Numbered from the stretch's first letter, positions 1 through 6,118 are shown. The stretch: 6,364 nucleotides of DNA from Betaproteobacteria bacterium (GCA_947468785.1 CANIMS010000099.1:1-6364); one strand, 5' to 3'. Made by a program: numbers and translations. The notes: a model not told the origin generated them from the letters alone.

Positions 1-1
1 G

Positions 2-424
2 GAAACCCCCTTAATGTATGCAGCAATCAACGGGGATTTGCCTCTAGTTAAAACTTTGGTACTGAAGAATAAAGCTCAGTTAGATCATATCGGCTGGACG
101 CCGTTACATTACGCCTGCGCCAAAGGTCATTTAGAGGTCGCTCAGTTCCTGCTTTCCAATGGCGCAATGGTTGATTCACTTAGTTTGGGTGGAATCACGC
201 CTTTAATGATGGCCGTTCAATCTGGTAATGATTATCTGGTAAAGCTGCTTTTAGATAAAGGTGCAAATCTTCAGCTACGAAATGAAGCCGGTTTGACGGC
301 AATTGATATTGGTGACATCTATAGCAAACCAGTCATTAGCGAAGGGCTCAGGTCTCGTTGGCTCAAACTATATAAAAAGGCCTATATAGGGCCAGTCAAC
401 ATTGCTCAGCCCAAACCTCAATAA
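2..424 (+). CDS. Ankyrin-repeat protein, 3' part (5' end outside window)
   Basis: The reading frame is open from base 2, and the codons before the first ATG (14) read E-T-P-L, which with the next residues completes an ankyrin 'TPLhyAA..G' motif. The gene therefore starts upstream of the window and the ATG at 14 is internal. Ankyrin units seen: ETPLMYAAINGDLPLV (first, cut by the window edge), GWTPLHYACAKGHLEVAQFLL, GITPLMMAVQSGNDYLVKLLL, and a degenerate last unit beginning GLTAIDIGDI. The chain ends in a basic segment and a short Pro-rich tail. Ankyrin repeats are protein-binding scaffolds; the partner cannot be read from sequence. Whether the protein is cytoplasmic or exported depends on the missing N-terminus. 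No hairpin terminator follows the TAA stop, so transcription may continue toward the channel-like gene 73 bp downstream. Confidence 0.9.
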   Translation, partial: ETPLMYAAINGDLPLVKTLVLKNKAQLDHIGWTPLHYACAKGHLEVAQFLLSNGAMVDSLSLGGITPLMMAVQSGNDYLVKLLLDKGANLQLRNEAGLTAIDIGDIYSKPVISEGLRSRWLKLYKKAYIGPVNIAQPKPQ

Positions 425-430
425 ATTTAT

Positions 431-498
431 CTGCGTATAATCATTATTATGTTAAATAAGAAATTAATGCTAAATTCATACTGCGTTTAATCGATATA
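431..498 (+). repeat. Imperfect direct repeat, two 18-bp copies 50 bp apart
   Basis: Copy 1 (431-448) begins CTGCGTATAATC and copy 2 (481-498) begins CTGCGTTTAATC; about 14 of 18 positions agree. The second copy ends on the start codon of the channel-like gene. This could be a paired regulatory site or a coincidence in AT-rich DNA. No known operator is recognised. Confidence 0.3.
436..441 (+). promoter_or_regulatory. Candidate -10 box upstream of the channel-like gene
   Basis: The hexamer TATAAT matches the sigma-70 -10 consensus exactly and lies in the AT-rich gap after the ankyrin gene, about 57 bp before the ATG at 498. No convincing -35 box sits 16-18 bp upstream (bases 413-418 read AAACCT), and the TG at 432-433 is one base off the extended -10 position. 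In a 70% AT gap a chance match is plausible. Confidence 0.3.
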
Positions 499-1037
499 TG
501 GAATTTTTTAGCTACCTACCCACCCTTAATCAGCTCATTGGTCAATTGAATGCTGATATAGGAAATACACAGATTTATTGGATTATTGCCTTTGCTAGTG
601 CCATGCTTGTTCTACATGGCATGTACATTATGTTGGTGGTAATTTGTTTCCATAAGCTAGTAGATTGGATCAGCAGCAAAAGGCATATGAAAAAAGATTT
701 TTTACATGCATTTCGCTTGGCTGCTGTTATTTCGTACTTTATATCCATTCTTTTGGTGATTATTGGGCATTTCGCGGATATTGTTATGTGGACTTATGCC
801 CTAATTCCATTGAATATCTTTATCAGCAATCCTGAGGCATTTTATTTTGCTGGTGAAATGTATACCACCGTAGGATTTGGATCTTTTGAGCTAGAGAAAA
901 ATTGGCGAATCCTGCCAATCATTATTGCGTTTACAGGGATATTCGCAGCTTCAATGTCGGCTGCGGCATTATTCAGCATGCTAAGCTCATTGATTGATAA
1001 AAGTCGAATTGATGGCGGCAATTCAGGCGCTAGTTAA
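498..1037 (+). CDS. Small K+-channel-like membrane protein (TVGFG filter)
   Basis: The 179-residue product has three strongly hydrophobic segments at about residues 26-52, 73-98 and 136-165. A basic loop (about 53-68, with SSKRHMKK) separates the first two, suggesting it is cytoplasmic. Between the second and third segments is a pore-loop-like stretch (about 112-128) ending in T-T-V-G-F-G (123-128), which resembles the potassium-channel filter TVGYG with Phe for Tyr. The layout TM-TM-pore-TM fits the two-helix Ion_trans_2 fold with an extra N-terminal helix. The acidic residue that usually follows the filter is Ser129 here, and there is no C-terminal RCK or other ligand domain. An inner-membrane cation channel is inferred; selectivity is not shown. 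The ATG at 498 has no clear Shine-Dalgarno sequence. The stop overlaps the convergent DUF3108 gene by 8 bp. Confidence 0.8.
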   Translation: MEFFSYLPTLNQLIGQLNADIGNTQIYWIIAFASAMLVLHGMYIMLVVICFHKLVDWISSKRHMKKDFLHAFRLAAVISYFISILLVIIGHFADIVMWTYALIPLNIFISNPEAFYFAGEMYTTVGFGSFELEKNWRILPIIIAFTGIFAASMSAAALFSMLSSLIDKSRIDGGNSGAS

Positions 1038-2025
1038 TTGGGGCCTTTTGCTTAAATACCAGCTCCAAAACCCTTCCGTTAGATTCTTGAGATCGGATGC
1101 GGCCAGGTAACCACTCCAAATCTTTAGCTAGCCAGATATCGACTTGACGTTTATAGGGATTACTTTCTCTTTGCATTAGCGCGTAATGCCTGATGGTGGT
1201 CTTGCCTAGATTTGGTACATCCTCTGTAATGGCTTCTCCATAACTCTTGAATTGCCACATTTCTAAAGTGTTGTAGTCAACCACAGGTATGGAACGTATG
1301 CTACCTGCTTCATCAATGTTGCCGTCTCCATTAAGTAAAGAGGCAAGTTGGAACATTAAGCTAAAGCGATCTTGGGTACCAGGAATAATCTCTGGAGTAA
1401 ATTCAGGCTTTTCAGAGAAGTACATCTGCCCTCCTCCTTTTTCATTTCTATCAAAGCGAGAATATCGCGGATTACGTGTACCTCTTTGGGACCAATAAAT
1501 AGAGGGAGCAATACCGTATGCGTCAACAGTACCTCTGGATTCAAATACAAAAGGTCCAACAAAAGCATAAGGAATATTAATGTAGAGGCGATAACTATTA
1601 CCGTCTACTTCCCAGTCAATTTGACCATTTTGAAATTGTTGCCCGTCAACATAAGTATCGTAGTAAATAATTCCTGATTGCGGTAGCCTAAAAGGGGCGC
1701 CCTTTTGATCAACAGCACCCCCTTGATTGGCGCCTGCACTTGAAGTGCCTGCGGCTGAAGCATTTGGATCCTCTACTGATAATGAATTCTGATTCGATTG
1801 AGGAGGATTTTTCTTTGGCGCTTTAGCCGTTTGTATTTTCTTTGGGGGTTCAACCCGTAGCTCTGTTTTAATAATTAAATCTTCTGCAATATCAGGACCA
1901 GAAGAAAAGGATAAAAAGGGAATTCCAAAATACAAGATAAAGTGGCCCAGCAAAGAAAGGATCAATGCAACCATCACGACCCATATGGATTTCATATGGC
2001 GAGGGTTTAATGCAAACTGCGTCAA
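1030..2025 (-). CDS. DUF3108 protein with N-terminal membrane anchor
   Basis: Counted from the TTG at 2025, the 331-residue product has a single hydrophobic helix near residues 13-40, then a Lys/Pro-rich and then Ser/Ala/Gly/Asn-rich linker (about 55-115), then a beta-rich domain (about 117-331) with the DUF3108 pattern: YYDTYVDGQ, FESRGTVDAYGIAPSIYW, FDRNEKGGG and a C-terminal W-L-P-G-R-I-R. The architecture is TonB-like: an inner-membrane anchor, a periplasm-spanning linker and a periplasmic domain. DUF3108 has no established biochemical role; a cell-envelope function is inferred from topology. Start choice is open. TTG at 2025 overlaps the HNH gene by 3 bp (within TTGA), typical of translational coupling, while ATG at 1995 (321 aa) begins just before the hydrophobic helix. 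Neither has a good ribosome binding site of its own. It is the last gene of the leftward cluster. Confidence 0.85.
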   Translation of the reverse strand: MTQFALNPRHMKSIWVVMVALILSLLGHFILYFGIPFLSFSSGPDIAEDLIIKTELRVEPPKKIQTAKAPKKNPPQSNQNSLSVEDPNASAAGTSSAGANQGGAVDQKGAPFRLPQSGIIYYDTYVDGQQFQNGQIDWEVDGNSYRLYINIPYAFVGPFVFESRGTVDAYGIAPSIYWSQRGTRNPRYSRFDRNEKGGGQMYFSEKPEFTPEIIPGTQDRFSLMFQLASLLNGDGNIDEAGSIRSIPVVDYNTLEMWQFKSYGEAITEDVPNLGKTTIRHYALMQRESNPYKRQVDIWLAKDLEWLPGRIRSQESNGRVLELVFKQKAPIN

Positions 2026-2603
2026 CTTTGAGGGCAGATAGTAGGATCCAATAGACGACTATTTTTTGGTAGATTTGCTGCCAAAAAGTCCATCTGATCT
2101 GTCAAAATATTTCGTCCCTTCAGGATCATATCTTCATAGAGGCTAGGTTGATATGGTGTATAGAGCAACCCCATTCCAGCCATTTCTGGAGTGCGATTTC
2201 CTTTACGCTGATTACAAGGCCTACAAGAAATTACTAAATTCATCCAACTATATTTACCGCCTCGGCTATTGGGAATAATGTGTTCCGCCTCAGCATGGCT
2301 TTCATGAACGGTATCGCCGCAATATGCACAGAGTCCACGATCTCGTTTAAAGAGCTTATGTTTAGTGATCGCTGGTACCACATCAAAGAGGTTAATTTTA
2401 GAGGTGCCATTAATAGCAATAATTGAATGGAGCTCAATAATGGATTGTTGGCCACTCATTCTAGATATGCCACCACGCATCCTAAAAATAGGATCACCCA
2501 ATGTCCATAGAACACTATTATCTGCGTAATGCTTTGTTGCTTCTTCGGCGTTGACCCAGCCCTGGGGAATTCCTCCAGCGTCTAGCTTTAGGATGCTTAG
2601 CAC
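2022..2603 (-). CDS. HNH endonuclease family protein
   Basis: The product is 193 residues from the GTG at 2603. The HNH/zinc-ribbon core covers about residues 86-140: C92-x2-C95, E107-H108 in AEHIIPNSRGGK, N122 in SWMNLV, then C127-x2-C130-N131 with K134. The four cysteines should bind a structural zinc, and the E-H/N residues form the metal-dependent nuclease site. N- and C-terminal regions outside the core are conserved-looking (LDAGGIPQGW near the start; an LYEDMILKGRNIL stretch near the end) and resemble a stand-alone HNH family common in bacterial chromosomes. Substrate and biological role are unknown. Nothing nearby (methylase, phage gene, intron) points to restriction or mobility. The gene overlaps the DUF3108 start and lies about 80 bp after yqiA with no terminator between. 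A GTG at 2609 is possible but lies inside the ribosome binding site. Confidence 0.88.
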   Translation of the reverse strand: MLSILKLDAGGIPQGWVNAEEATKHYADNSVLWTLGDPIFRMRGGISRMSGQQSIIELHSIIAINGTSKINLFDVVPAITKHKLFKRDRGLCAYCGDTVHESHAEAEHIIPNSRGGKYSWMNLVISCRPCNQRKGNRTPEMAGMGLLYTPYQPSLYEDMILKGRNILTDQMDFLAANLPKNSRLLDPTICPQS

Positions 2604-2608
2604 AATCA

Positions 2609-2615
2609 CTCCTTT
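2609..2615 (-). promoter_or_regulatory. Ribosome binding site that fixes the HNH gene start
   Basis: On the - strand the sequence reads AAAGGAG-TGATT-GTG. The strong Shine-Dalgarno sequence includes the first G of the upstream GTG (2609), so that codon cannot be the start. The next in-frame GTG at 2603 sits 5 nt downstream, a normal spacing. Confidence 0.75.
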
Positions 2616-2683
2616 CTCAATCCAAGCTCAATATAAGGATTGTTACTTGAATATTACAGAAGATGCGCTCGGCAATCAATTAC

Positions 2684-3271
2684 CTATTTCAATACAAATT
2701 CCATTACTTTTGGAAGGTGATTGTCATAGTCTGCAATCCCATGATCACTTCCCTCTAGGACTAATTGGTGGGAGCCGCCATAAAATTCAACCATCTCCCT
2801 CCAGTCAAGCAGCTCATCTCCTTTAGCTGCAATCAAAAAATATCTGTCAGGAGACGTAATTTTCTCAACTTGAAGCGCCTTCAGCTCGTCAATGTATTCT
2901 GAGCGGAAGTCAAAGGGTTCATCGTTATCATAGGAGGTCAACATGCCAACATGGGGTGCCAATTCCCGAGCAGCTCTTACCGCTGGGTTTAATACGATCG
3001 CCTTACAAGCGTATTTCTCAGCCAAATAATTGGTATAAAACCCCCCCAAAGAAGAGCCGATAATCACAATCTTATCGGCCCCCGATTGATCAATATAGTT
3101 TGTCACCATATCCATGCTTTGCTTTGGTGAAGCATGCAGTTGAGGGCAATACCACTCAATTGTGTTTTCTTTGCTTGATAAAGCCTTAACAGCAAGCCCA
3201 GTCTTGACTGCCTTACTGGATCTCGGGGAAGACCGAAATCCATGTAGGTAGACCAATAAGGTTACGGACAT
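2684..3271 (-). CDS. yqiA: YqiA-like alpha/beta-hydrolase esterase
   Basis: The 195-residue product matches Escherichia coli YqiA (about 193 aa, recalled) in length and motifs: LVYLHGFRSSPRS at the start (oxyanion region), IGSSLGGFYTNYLA with the nucleophile elbow G72-S-S74-L-G76, LNPAVR after it, GDELLDWRE with the likely acid D152, and a C-terminal GSDHG with catalytic H177. The Ser74-Asp152-His177 triad is intact. The family hydrolyses short acyl esters and thioesters in the cytoplasm; the natural substrate is not settled. It starts 4 bp after glxR ends, so it is almost certainly cotranscribed with it. Only a weak AAGG-type ribosome site is present, within the end of glxR. A run of seven G on the coding strand (3041-3047) encodes the Gly-Gly after the nucleophile. 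Confidence 0.9.
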   Translation of the reverse strand: MSVTLLVYLHGFRSSPRSSKAVKTGLAVKALSSKENTIEWYCPQLHASPKQSMDMVTNYIDQSGADKIVIIGSSLGGFYTNYLAEKYACKAIVLNPAVRAARELAPHVGMLTSYDNDEPFDFRSEYIDELKALQVEKITSPDRYFLIAAKGDELLDWREMVEFYGGSHQLVLEGSDHGIADYDNHLPKVMEFVLK

Positions 3272-3275
3272 CTAA

Positions 3276-4181
3276 TTAAGCCTTAGCTTCCTGACCAATT
3301 TCAAAATTGGCCAGCTTTTCTAGCGCCTTGACCATAGCAGAGTGATCCCATGCCCTGCCACCATGAGCAGCACAGGAGTTAAATAATTCCTGTGCAGTAG
3401 CAGTATTTGGTAGTGAGACACCAAGAGCACGCGCACTATTGAGTGCTAGATTTAAATCTTTTTGATGTAATTCAATTCTGAAACCTGGATCAAATGTCCT
3501 TTTAACCATTCTTTCTCCATGCACCTCCAGAATTTTAGAACTGGCGAACCCACCCATCAAGGCTTGACGAACTTTTGCAGGATCTGCACCAGCTTTTGAG
3601 GCAAATAAGAGTGCTTCAGCAACTGCTTCAATATTTAAAGCAACGATGATTTGATTCGCAACTTTGGCTGTTTGCCCATCTCCATTGCCGCCAACCAGAT
3701 TAATATTTTTACCCATTAGATCAAGAATAGGTTTTACTGATTCAAAAATCTTTGCATCTCCGCCAACCATAATAGAAAGGGTTGCATTTTTAGCGCCAAC
3801 TTCACCTCCGGAGACTGGGGCATCCAAATAATCACAACCAAGACCATTGATTTTCTTAGCGAATTCTTTAGTGGCTATCGGGGAAATAGAGCTCATGTCC
3901 ACCACAACCTTGCCCTTGCTTAGCCCAGACGCAACTCCCTTATCGCTAAAGAGTACTTTTTCTACATCATGCGTATCTGGCACCATGATAAAAATCACAT
4001 CTGCTTGTTCAGCCACAGCCTGAGGGGACGAACATTGCACTGCTTTTGTGTTTGCGAGTAACTCTGGAACCTTGCTACGGGTATTAATAAAGAGTTCATA
4101 TCCCGCATTGACTAAATGACTTGCCATTGGTGCACCCATAATTCCAAGTCCAATGAAGCCAAGTTTTTTTTGATTACTCAT
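3276..4181 (-). CDS. glxR: Tartronate semialdehyde reductase (2-hydroxy-3-oxopropionate reductase)
   Basis: This cytoplasmic beta-hydroxyacid dehydrogenase reduces tartronate semialdehyde to D-glycerate with NAD(P)H. The 301-residue product shows the N-terminal Rossmann signature GFIGLGIMGAPMA (8-20), FIMVPDT (64-70), VDMSSISP (94-101), the substrate-binding DAPVSGGEVGA (120-130), and the catalytic helix GQTAKVANQ with K173 and N176. The long stretches around NQIIVALNIEA and GGFASSKILEVHGER closely follow remembered E. coli GlxR/GarR, with GlxR the closer match. The length exceeds the usual ~292-296 through short extra ends. The start ATG at 4181 has AGGAGA 4 nt upstream. It lies 17 bp after hyi, whose product it would use, and 4 bp before yqiA. 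Confidence 0.95.
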   Translation of the reverse strand: MSNQKKLGFIGLGIMGAPMASHLVNAGYELFINTRSKVPELLANTKAVQCSSPQAVAEQADVIFIMVPDTHDVEKVLFSDKGVASGLSKGKVVVDMSSISPIATKEFAKKINGLGCDYLDAPVSGGEVGAKNATLSIMVGGDAKIFESVKPILDLMGKNINLVGGNGDGQTAKVANQIIVALNIEAVAEALLFASKAGADPAKVRQALMGGFASSKILEVHGERMVKRTFDPGFRIELHQKDLNLALNSARALGVSLPNTATAQELFNSCAAHGGRAWDHSAMVKALEKLANFEIGQEAKA

Positions 4182-4198
4182 ATAGTCTCCTGATATTT

Positions 4199-4981
4199 TT
4201 AAAATGATTGATGTGATTGAATCCAGCCTAATCCAGATTCTGTAGTAGTTAAGGGTTTATATTCACAGCCTATCCATCCCTCATAGCCTATGCGTTCAAG
4301 GAATTTAAATAGGTAGCGGTAATTGATTTCGCCTGTGCCAGGTTCATTTCGTCCTGGATTATCTGCTAATTGAATATGAGCTATTTTTGCTAAATGCCGC
4401 TCGATCGTATTGGCAAGCTCTCCCTCCATACGTTGTGCATGATAGATATCATATTGAACGAATAGATTGCTAGAATTAACTTCATTGAGAATATCAATCG
4501 CTTGCTGTGTTTTTGATAAGTAAAAGTTCGGAATATCAAAAGTATTGATTGGCTCTACCAATAATCGAATATTTACCTTTTCTAATTTATCTGCAGCAAA
4601 TTTCAAATTAGCAACAAAGGTTTCATGCAAAAGATTGGGTTCTATGCCTGCGGGAGCTTTACCTGCTAAGCAGTTCAATTGGGGAGTGCCAAGTATCTGA
4701 GCGTATTCAATTGCTTTAGTTACCCCTTCACGAAACTCCTCAACCCGATCTGGCAAGCAAGCGATTCCCCGCTCACCAGCATCCCAATCGCCAGCTGGTA
4801 AATTGTTTAAAACAAGTTTAAGTTGATATTGATCTAGTTCTTTTTTGATGTCATTAGCAGAATAAGCATAAGGAAAGAGAAATTCAACGCCCTTAAAGCC
4901 TGCATTTGAAGCCTGTTTAAAGCGCTCCATAAATGGAACTTCATTAAATAGCATGGTGAGGTTAGCTGCTAGCTTAGTCAT
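4199..4981 (-). CDS. hyi: Hydroxypyruvate isomerase
   Basis: Hyi interconverts hydroxypyruvate and tartronate semialdehyde in the cytoplasm. The 260-residue TIM-barrel protein agrees with E. coli Hyi (258 aa, recalled) throughout: AANLTMLFNEVPF, GVEFLFPY, NLPAGDWDAGERGIAC (60-75), LLVEPINTFDIP, QYDIYHAQRMEGEL, IQLADNPGRNEPGTGEINY and GCEYKPLTTTE. Expected metal and catalytic residues are present: E143, D178, Q204 and E240. The ATG at 4981 has AAAAGGA about 5 nt upstream and aligns with the family start. It is the first gene of the leftward cluster; glxR follows after 17 bp. The neighbour normally found with it, gcl, is absent: the upstream gene is divergent and unrelated. Confidence 0.96.
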   Translation of the reverse strand: MTKLAANLTMLFNEVPFMERFKQASNAGFKGVEFLFPYAYSANDIKKELDQYQLKLVLNNLPAGDWDAGERGIACLPDRVEEFREGVTKAIEYAQILGTPQLNCLAGKAPAGIEPNLLHETFVANLKFAADKLEKVNIRLLVEPINTFDIPNFYLSKTQQAIDILNEVNSSNLFVQYDIYHAQRMEGELANTIERHLAKIAHIQLADNPGRNEPGTGEINYRYLFKFLERIGYEGWIGCEYKPLTTTESGLGWIQSHQSF

Positions 4982-5070
4982 TTGAATCCTTTTAACTGAG
5001 ATCTATTAAAAGAATGATCTTAACAAATATGTCCAGATTCTACCGAGCGGCTCGCCCATATAGAAAACCG

Positions 5071-5098
5071 CTGTTAAATAGCAAAAGTGGGCTAATAT
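5071..5098 (+). promoter_or_regulatory. Weak sigma-70-like promoter for the secreted repeat protein
   Basis: In the 150-bp divergent gap, TAATAT at 5093-5098 could be a -10 box, with CTGTTA at 5071-5076 as a poor -35 box 16 bp upstream (3 of 6 consensus bases). Transcription would start near 5105, leaving a leader of roughly 27 nt. No clear promoter was found for hyi on the other strand, although TGGACA (5 of 6 to the -35 consensus) lies about 50 bp before its ATG. Confidence 0.3.
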
Positions 5099-5131
5099 TT
5101 GCCATATAAGCATTTAATTACAAGGGAAATA

Positions 5132-5743
5132 ATGAATATCAAATTGACGCATATCGCTTTTATCCTGGCATCTTTCATTGGAGGATCATCTGTATTGATG
5201 GCCCAGAATAAGCCAAGTGATTCGACCAGCTCCAAACCTATGGTTATTGATGCGGCAGTAACCGATAACCGCTATCAACTCTATGAAGGCGAAGTTCTTA
5301 AAATTGATCCGAAAACTCGCACCATTACCTTTAAAAACAAAGAAGGTGAATCTAAATTTGTTGCCGGCCCAGAAATTAGTAATTTTTCACAAATCAAAAA
5401 AGGTGATCGTGTTAACGTAACCTATGAAACTGCTGTTGCCATAGAGCTCATTAAAACAAAGAGTACTGGTATTCGAAGTAAAGTAGAAACTAGCACTGTC
5501 ACCAATTCAAAGCCTAATGAAAAACCTTCTGAGGTCATTGCTAACACTACAACTATCATTGCAGATATCGTAGGCGTCGATCGTGATAAGAAATTAGTAT
5601 CTGTTAAGGGGCCTAGCGGTAACATCACTACAGTTACAGTGAAGAACCCCGCCCTACTGGCGGATGTGGCAGTTGGTGAGCAGGTGAAAGTGGTTTATTT
5701 TGATGCCATGGCTGCCTCTATCACCACCCCCAAGAAAAAATAG
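5132..5743 (+). CDS. Secreted protein with two tandem beta-rich modules (function unknown)
   Basis: The 203-residue product starts at ATG 5132, with AAGGGA (5122-5127) 4 nt upstream. A longer TTG start at 5099 lies on the putative -10 box and lacks a ribosome site. Residues 1-25 form a Sec signal peptide (MNIK, hydrophobic core IAFILASFIGG, likely cleavage after LMA or AQ), so the mature protein should be periplasmic. The mature part holds two similar modules, about 52-105 and 142-197. Each reads: short strand with V/I-x-V/I-D, a charged turn, a second strand, then a V/I-K-x-G-D/E-x-V-x-V-x-Y strand and an Ala-rich ending. This resembles small five-stranded barrels such as DUF5666 or CusF-like folds, but metal ligands of CusF are not evident. 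A Ser/Thr/Lys-rich linker joins the modules. It stands alone, divergent from hyi, and ends at a strong terminator. Confidence 0.85.
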   Translation: MNIKLTHIAFILASFIGGSSVLMAQNKPSDSTSSKPMVIDAAVTDNRYQLYEGEVLKIDPKTRTITFKNKEGESKFVAGPEISNFSQIKKGDRVNVTYETAVAIELIKTKSTGIRSKVETSTVTNSKPNEKPSEVIANTTTIIADIVGVDRDKKLVSVKGPSGNITTVTVKNPALLADVAVGEQVKVVYFDAMAASITTPKKK

Positions 5744-5761
5744 TCTCAATACCATGGTGTT

Positions 5762-5788
5762 AAAAGCCCCCTAGCTGGGGCTTTTTTT
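5762..5788. terminator. Rho-independent terminator, works both ways
   Basis: AAAAGCCCC (5762-5770) pairs with GGGGCTTTT (5777-5785) around a 6-nt loop, and seven T follow on the + strand (5782-5788). It lies 19 bp after the stop of the secreted repeat protein. The A-run on the left gives a shorter U-tract on the - strand, so it could also end the small gene at 5819. Confidence 0.92.
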
Positions 5789-5818
5789 ATTGACTAATTA
5801 CTGCAACACGCAAACCCA

Positions 5819-6073
5819 CTAAGCCCTCTCACTATCTTTAGTCAGAATTCTCCGGATCACCCTAAGACTAAGATCGGGATGGTTAAGAGATAAATGCTCT
5901 TGTATGAGTGTAGATCTCCTAGTTAAGGAGTCAATATGTTCGCCAATATATTTATTGGCTTCGATCACGTCCTCTATTAAGGTCACCTCTTTATAGCCTC
6001 CCCCAGCATTTCCTTTTGCTAATCTATTTGAAAAAGTAGACTTCGGTTTGGAAGAATGATTAGATTTGGGCAT
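5819..6073 (-). CDS. Small basic hypothetical protein
   Basis: From ATG 6073 this is 84 residues. Residues 1-26 are Lys/Ser/Asn-rich and probably disordered, ending in a Gly-rich step (GNAGGGYKE). The rest looks helical: LIEDVIEANKYIGEHI, then LTRRSTLIQEHL, then LSLRVIRRILTKDSE. There is no signal peptide or membrane segment. I do not recognise the family; DNA or RNA binding is possible from its charge but not supported by a motif. An in-frame TTG at 6109 would add 12 residues, but neither start has a Shine-Dalgarno sequence. The gene lies between two bidirectional terminators and so is probably its own transcription unit. The frame is open and free of rare features, but a short unrecognised ORF keeps confidence moderate. 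Confidence 0.6.
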   Translation of the reverse strand: MPKSNHSSKPKSTFSNRLAKGNAGGGYKEVTLIEDVIEANKYIGEHIDSLTRRSTLIQEHLSLNHPDLSLRVIRRILTKDSERA

Positions 6074-6080
6074 ACTAGCT

Positions 6081-6109
6081 TGTATAGGCAGCTTAATGAC
6101 AACTAACAA
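6081..6109 (-). promoter_or_regulatory. Candidate promoter of the small hypothetical gene
   Basis: On the - strand TTGTTA (6109-6104) and TATACA (6086-6081) are separated by exactly 17 bp, each matching 4 of 6 consensus bases. The predicted transcription start falls at about 6074, next to ATG 6073, implying a leaderless or nearly leaderless mRNA. This would also place the alternative TTG start inside the -35 box. Confidence 0.35.
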
Positions 6110-6118
6110 TTAATATAG

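Noticed and set aside
1289..1677. Overlapping ORFs on both strands inside the DUF3108 gene
   Set aside because: They lie wholly inside a recognisable gene in other frames, have no ribosome sites and show no protein-like motifs.
2022..2603. HNH gene as part of a restriction, intron or phage system
   Set aside because: No methylase, reverse transcriptase, terminase or other phage gene is nearby, and the surrounding genes are housekeeping-type.
2551..2826. 91-aa + strand ORF across the HNH start, the gap and the yqiA end
   Set aside because: It is antisense to two real genes, starts inside one of them, and has no ribosome site or recognisable domain.
5046..5092. Interleaved short inverted repeats (AGCGG/CCGCT and GCCCA/TGGGC) in the divergent gap, considered as a pseudoknot or riboswitch
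   Set aside because: The arms are only 5 bp, lie mostly upstream of the likely transcript start, and match no known riboswitch.
5422..5628. 68-aa - strand ORF inside the secreted repeat protein
   Set aside because: It is antisense to a well-supported gene; its hydrophobic look comes from the complementary Thr/Val-rich coding sequence.
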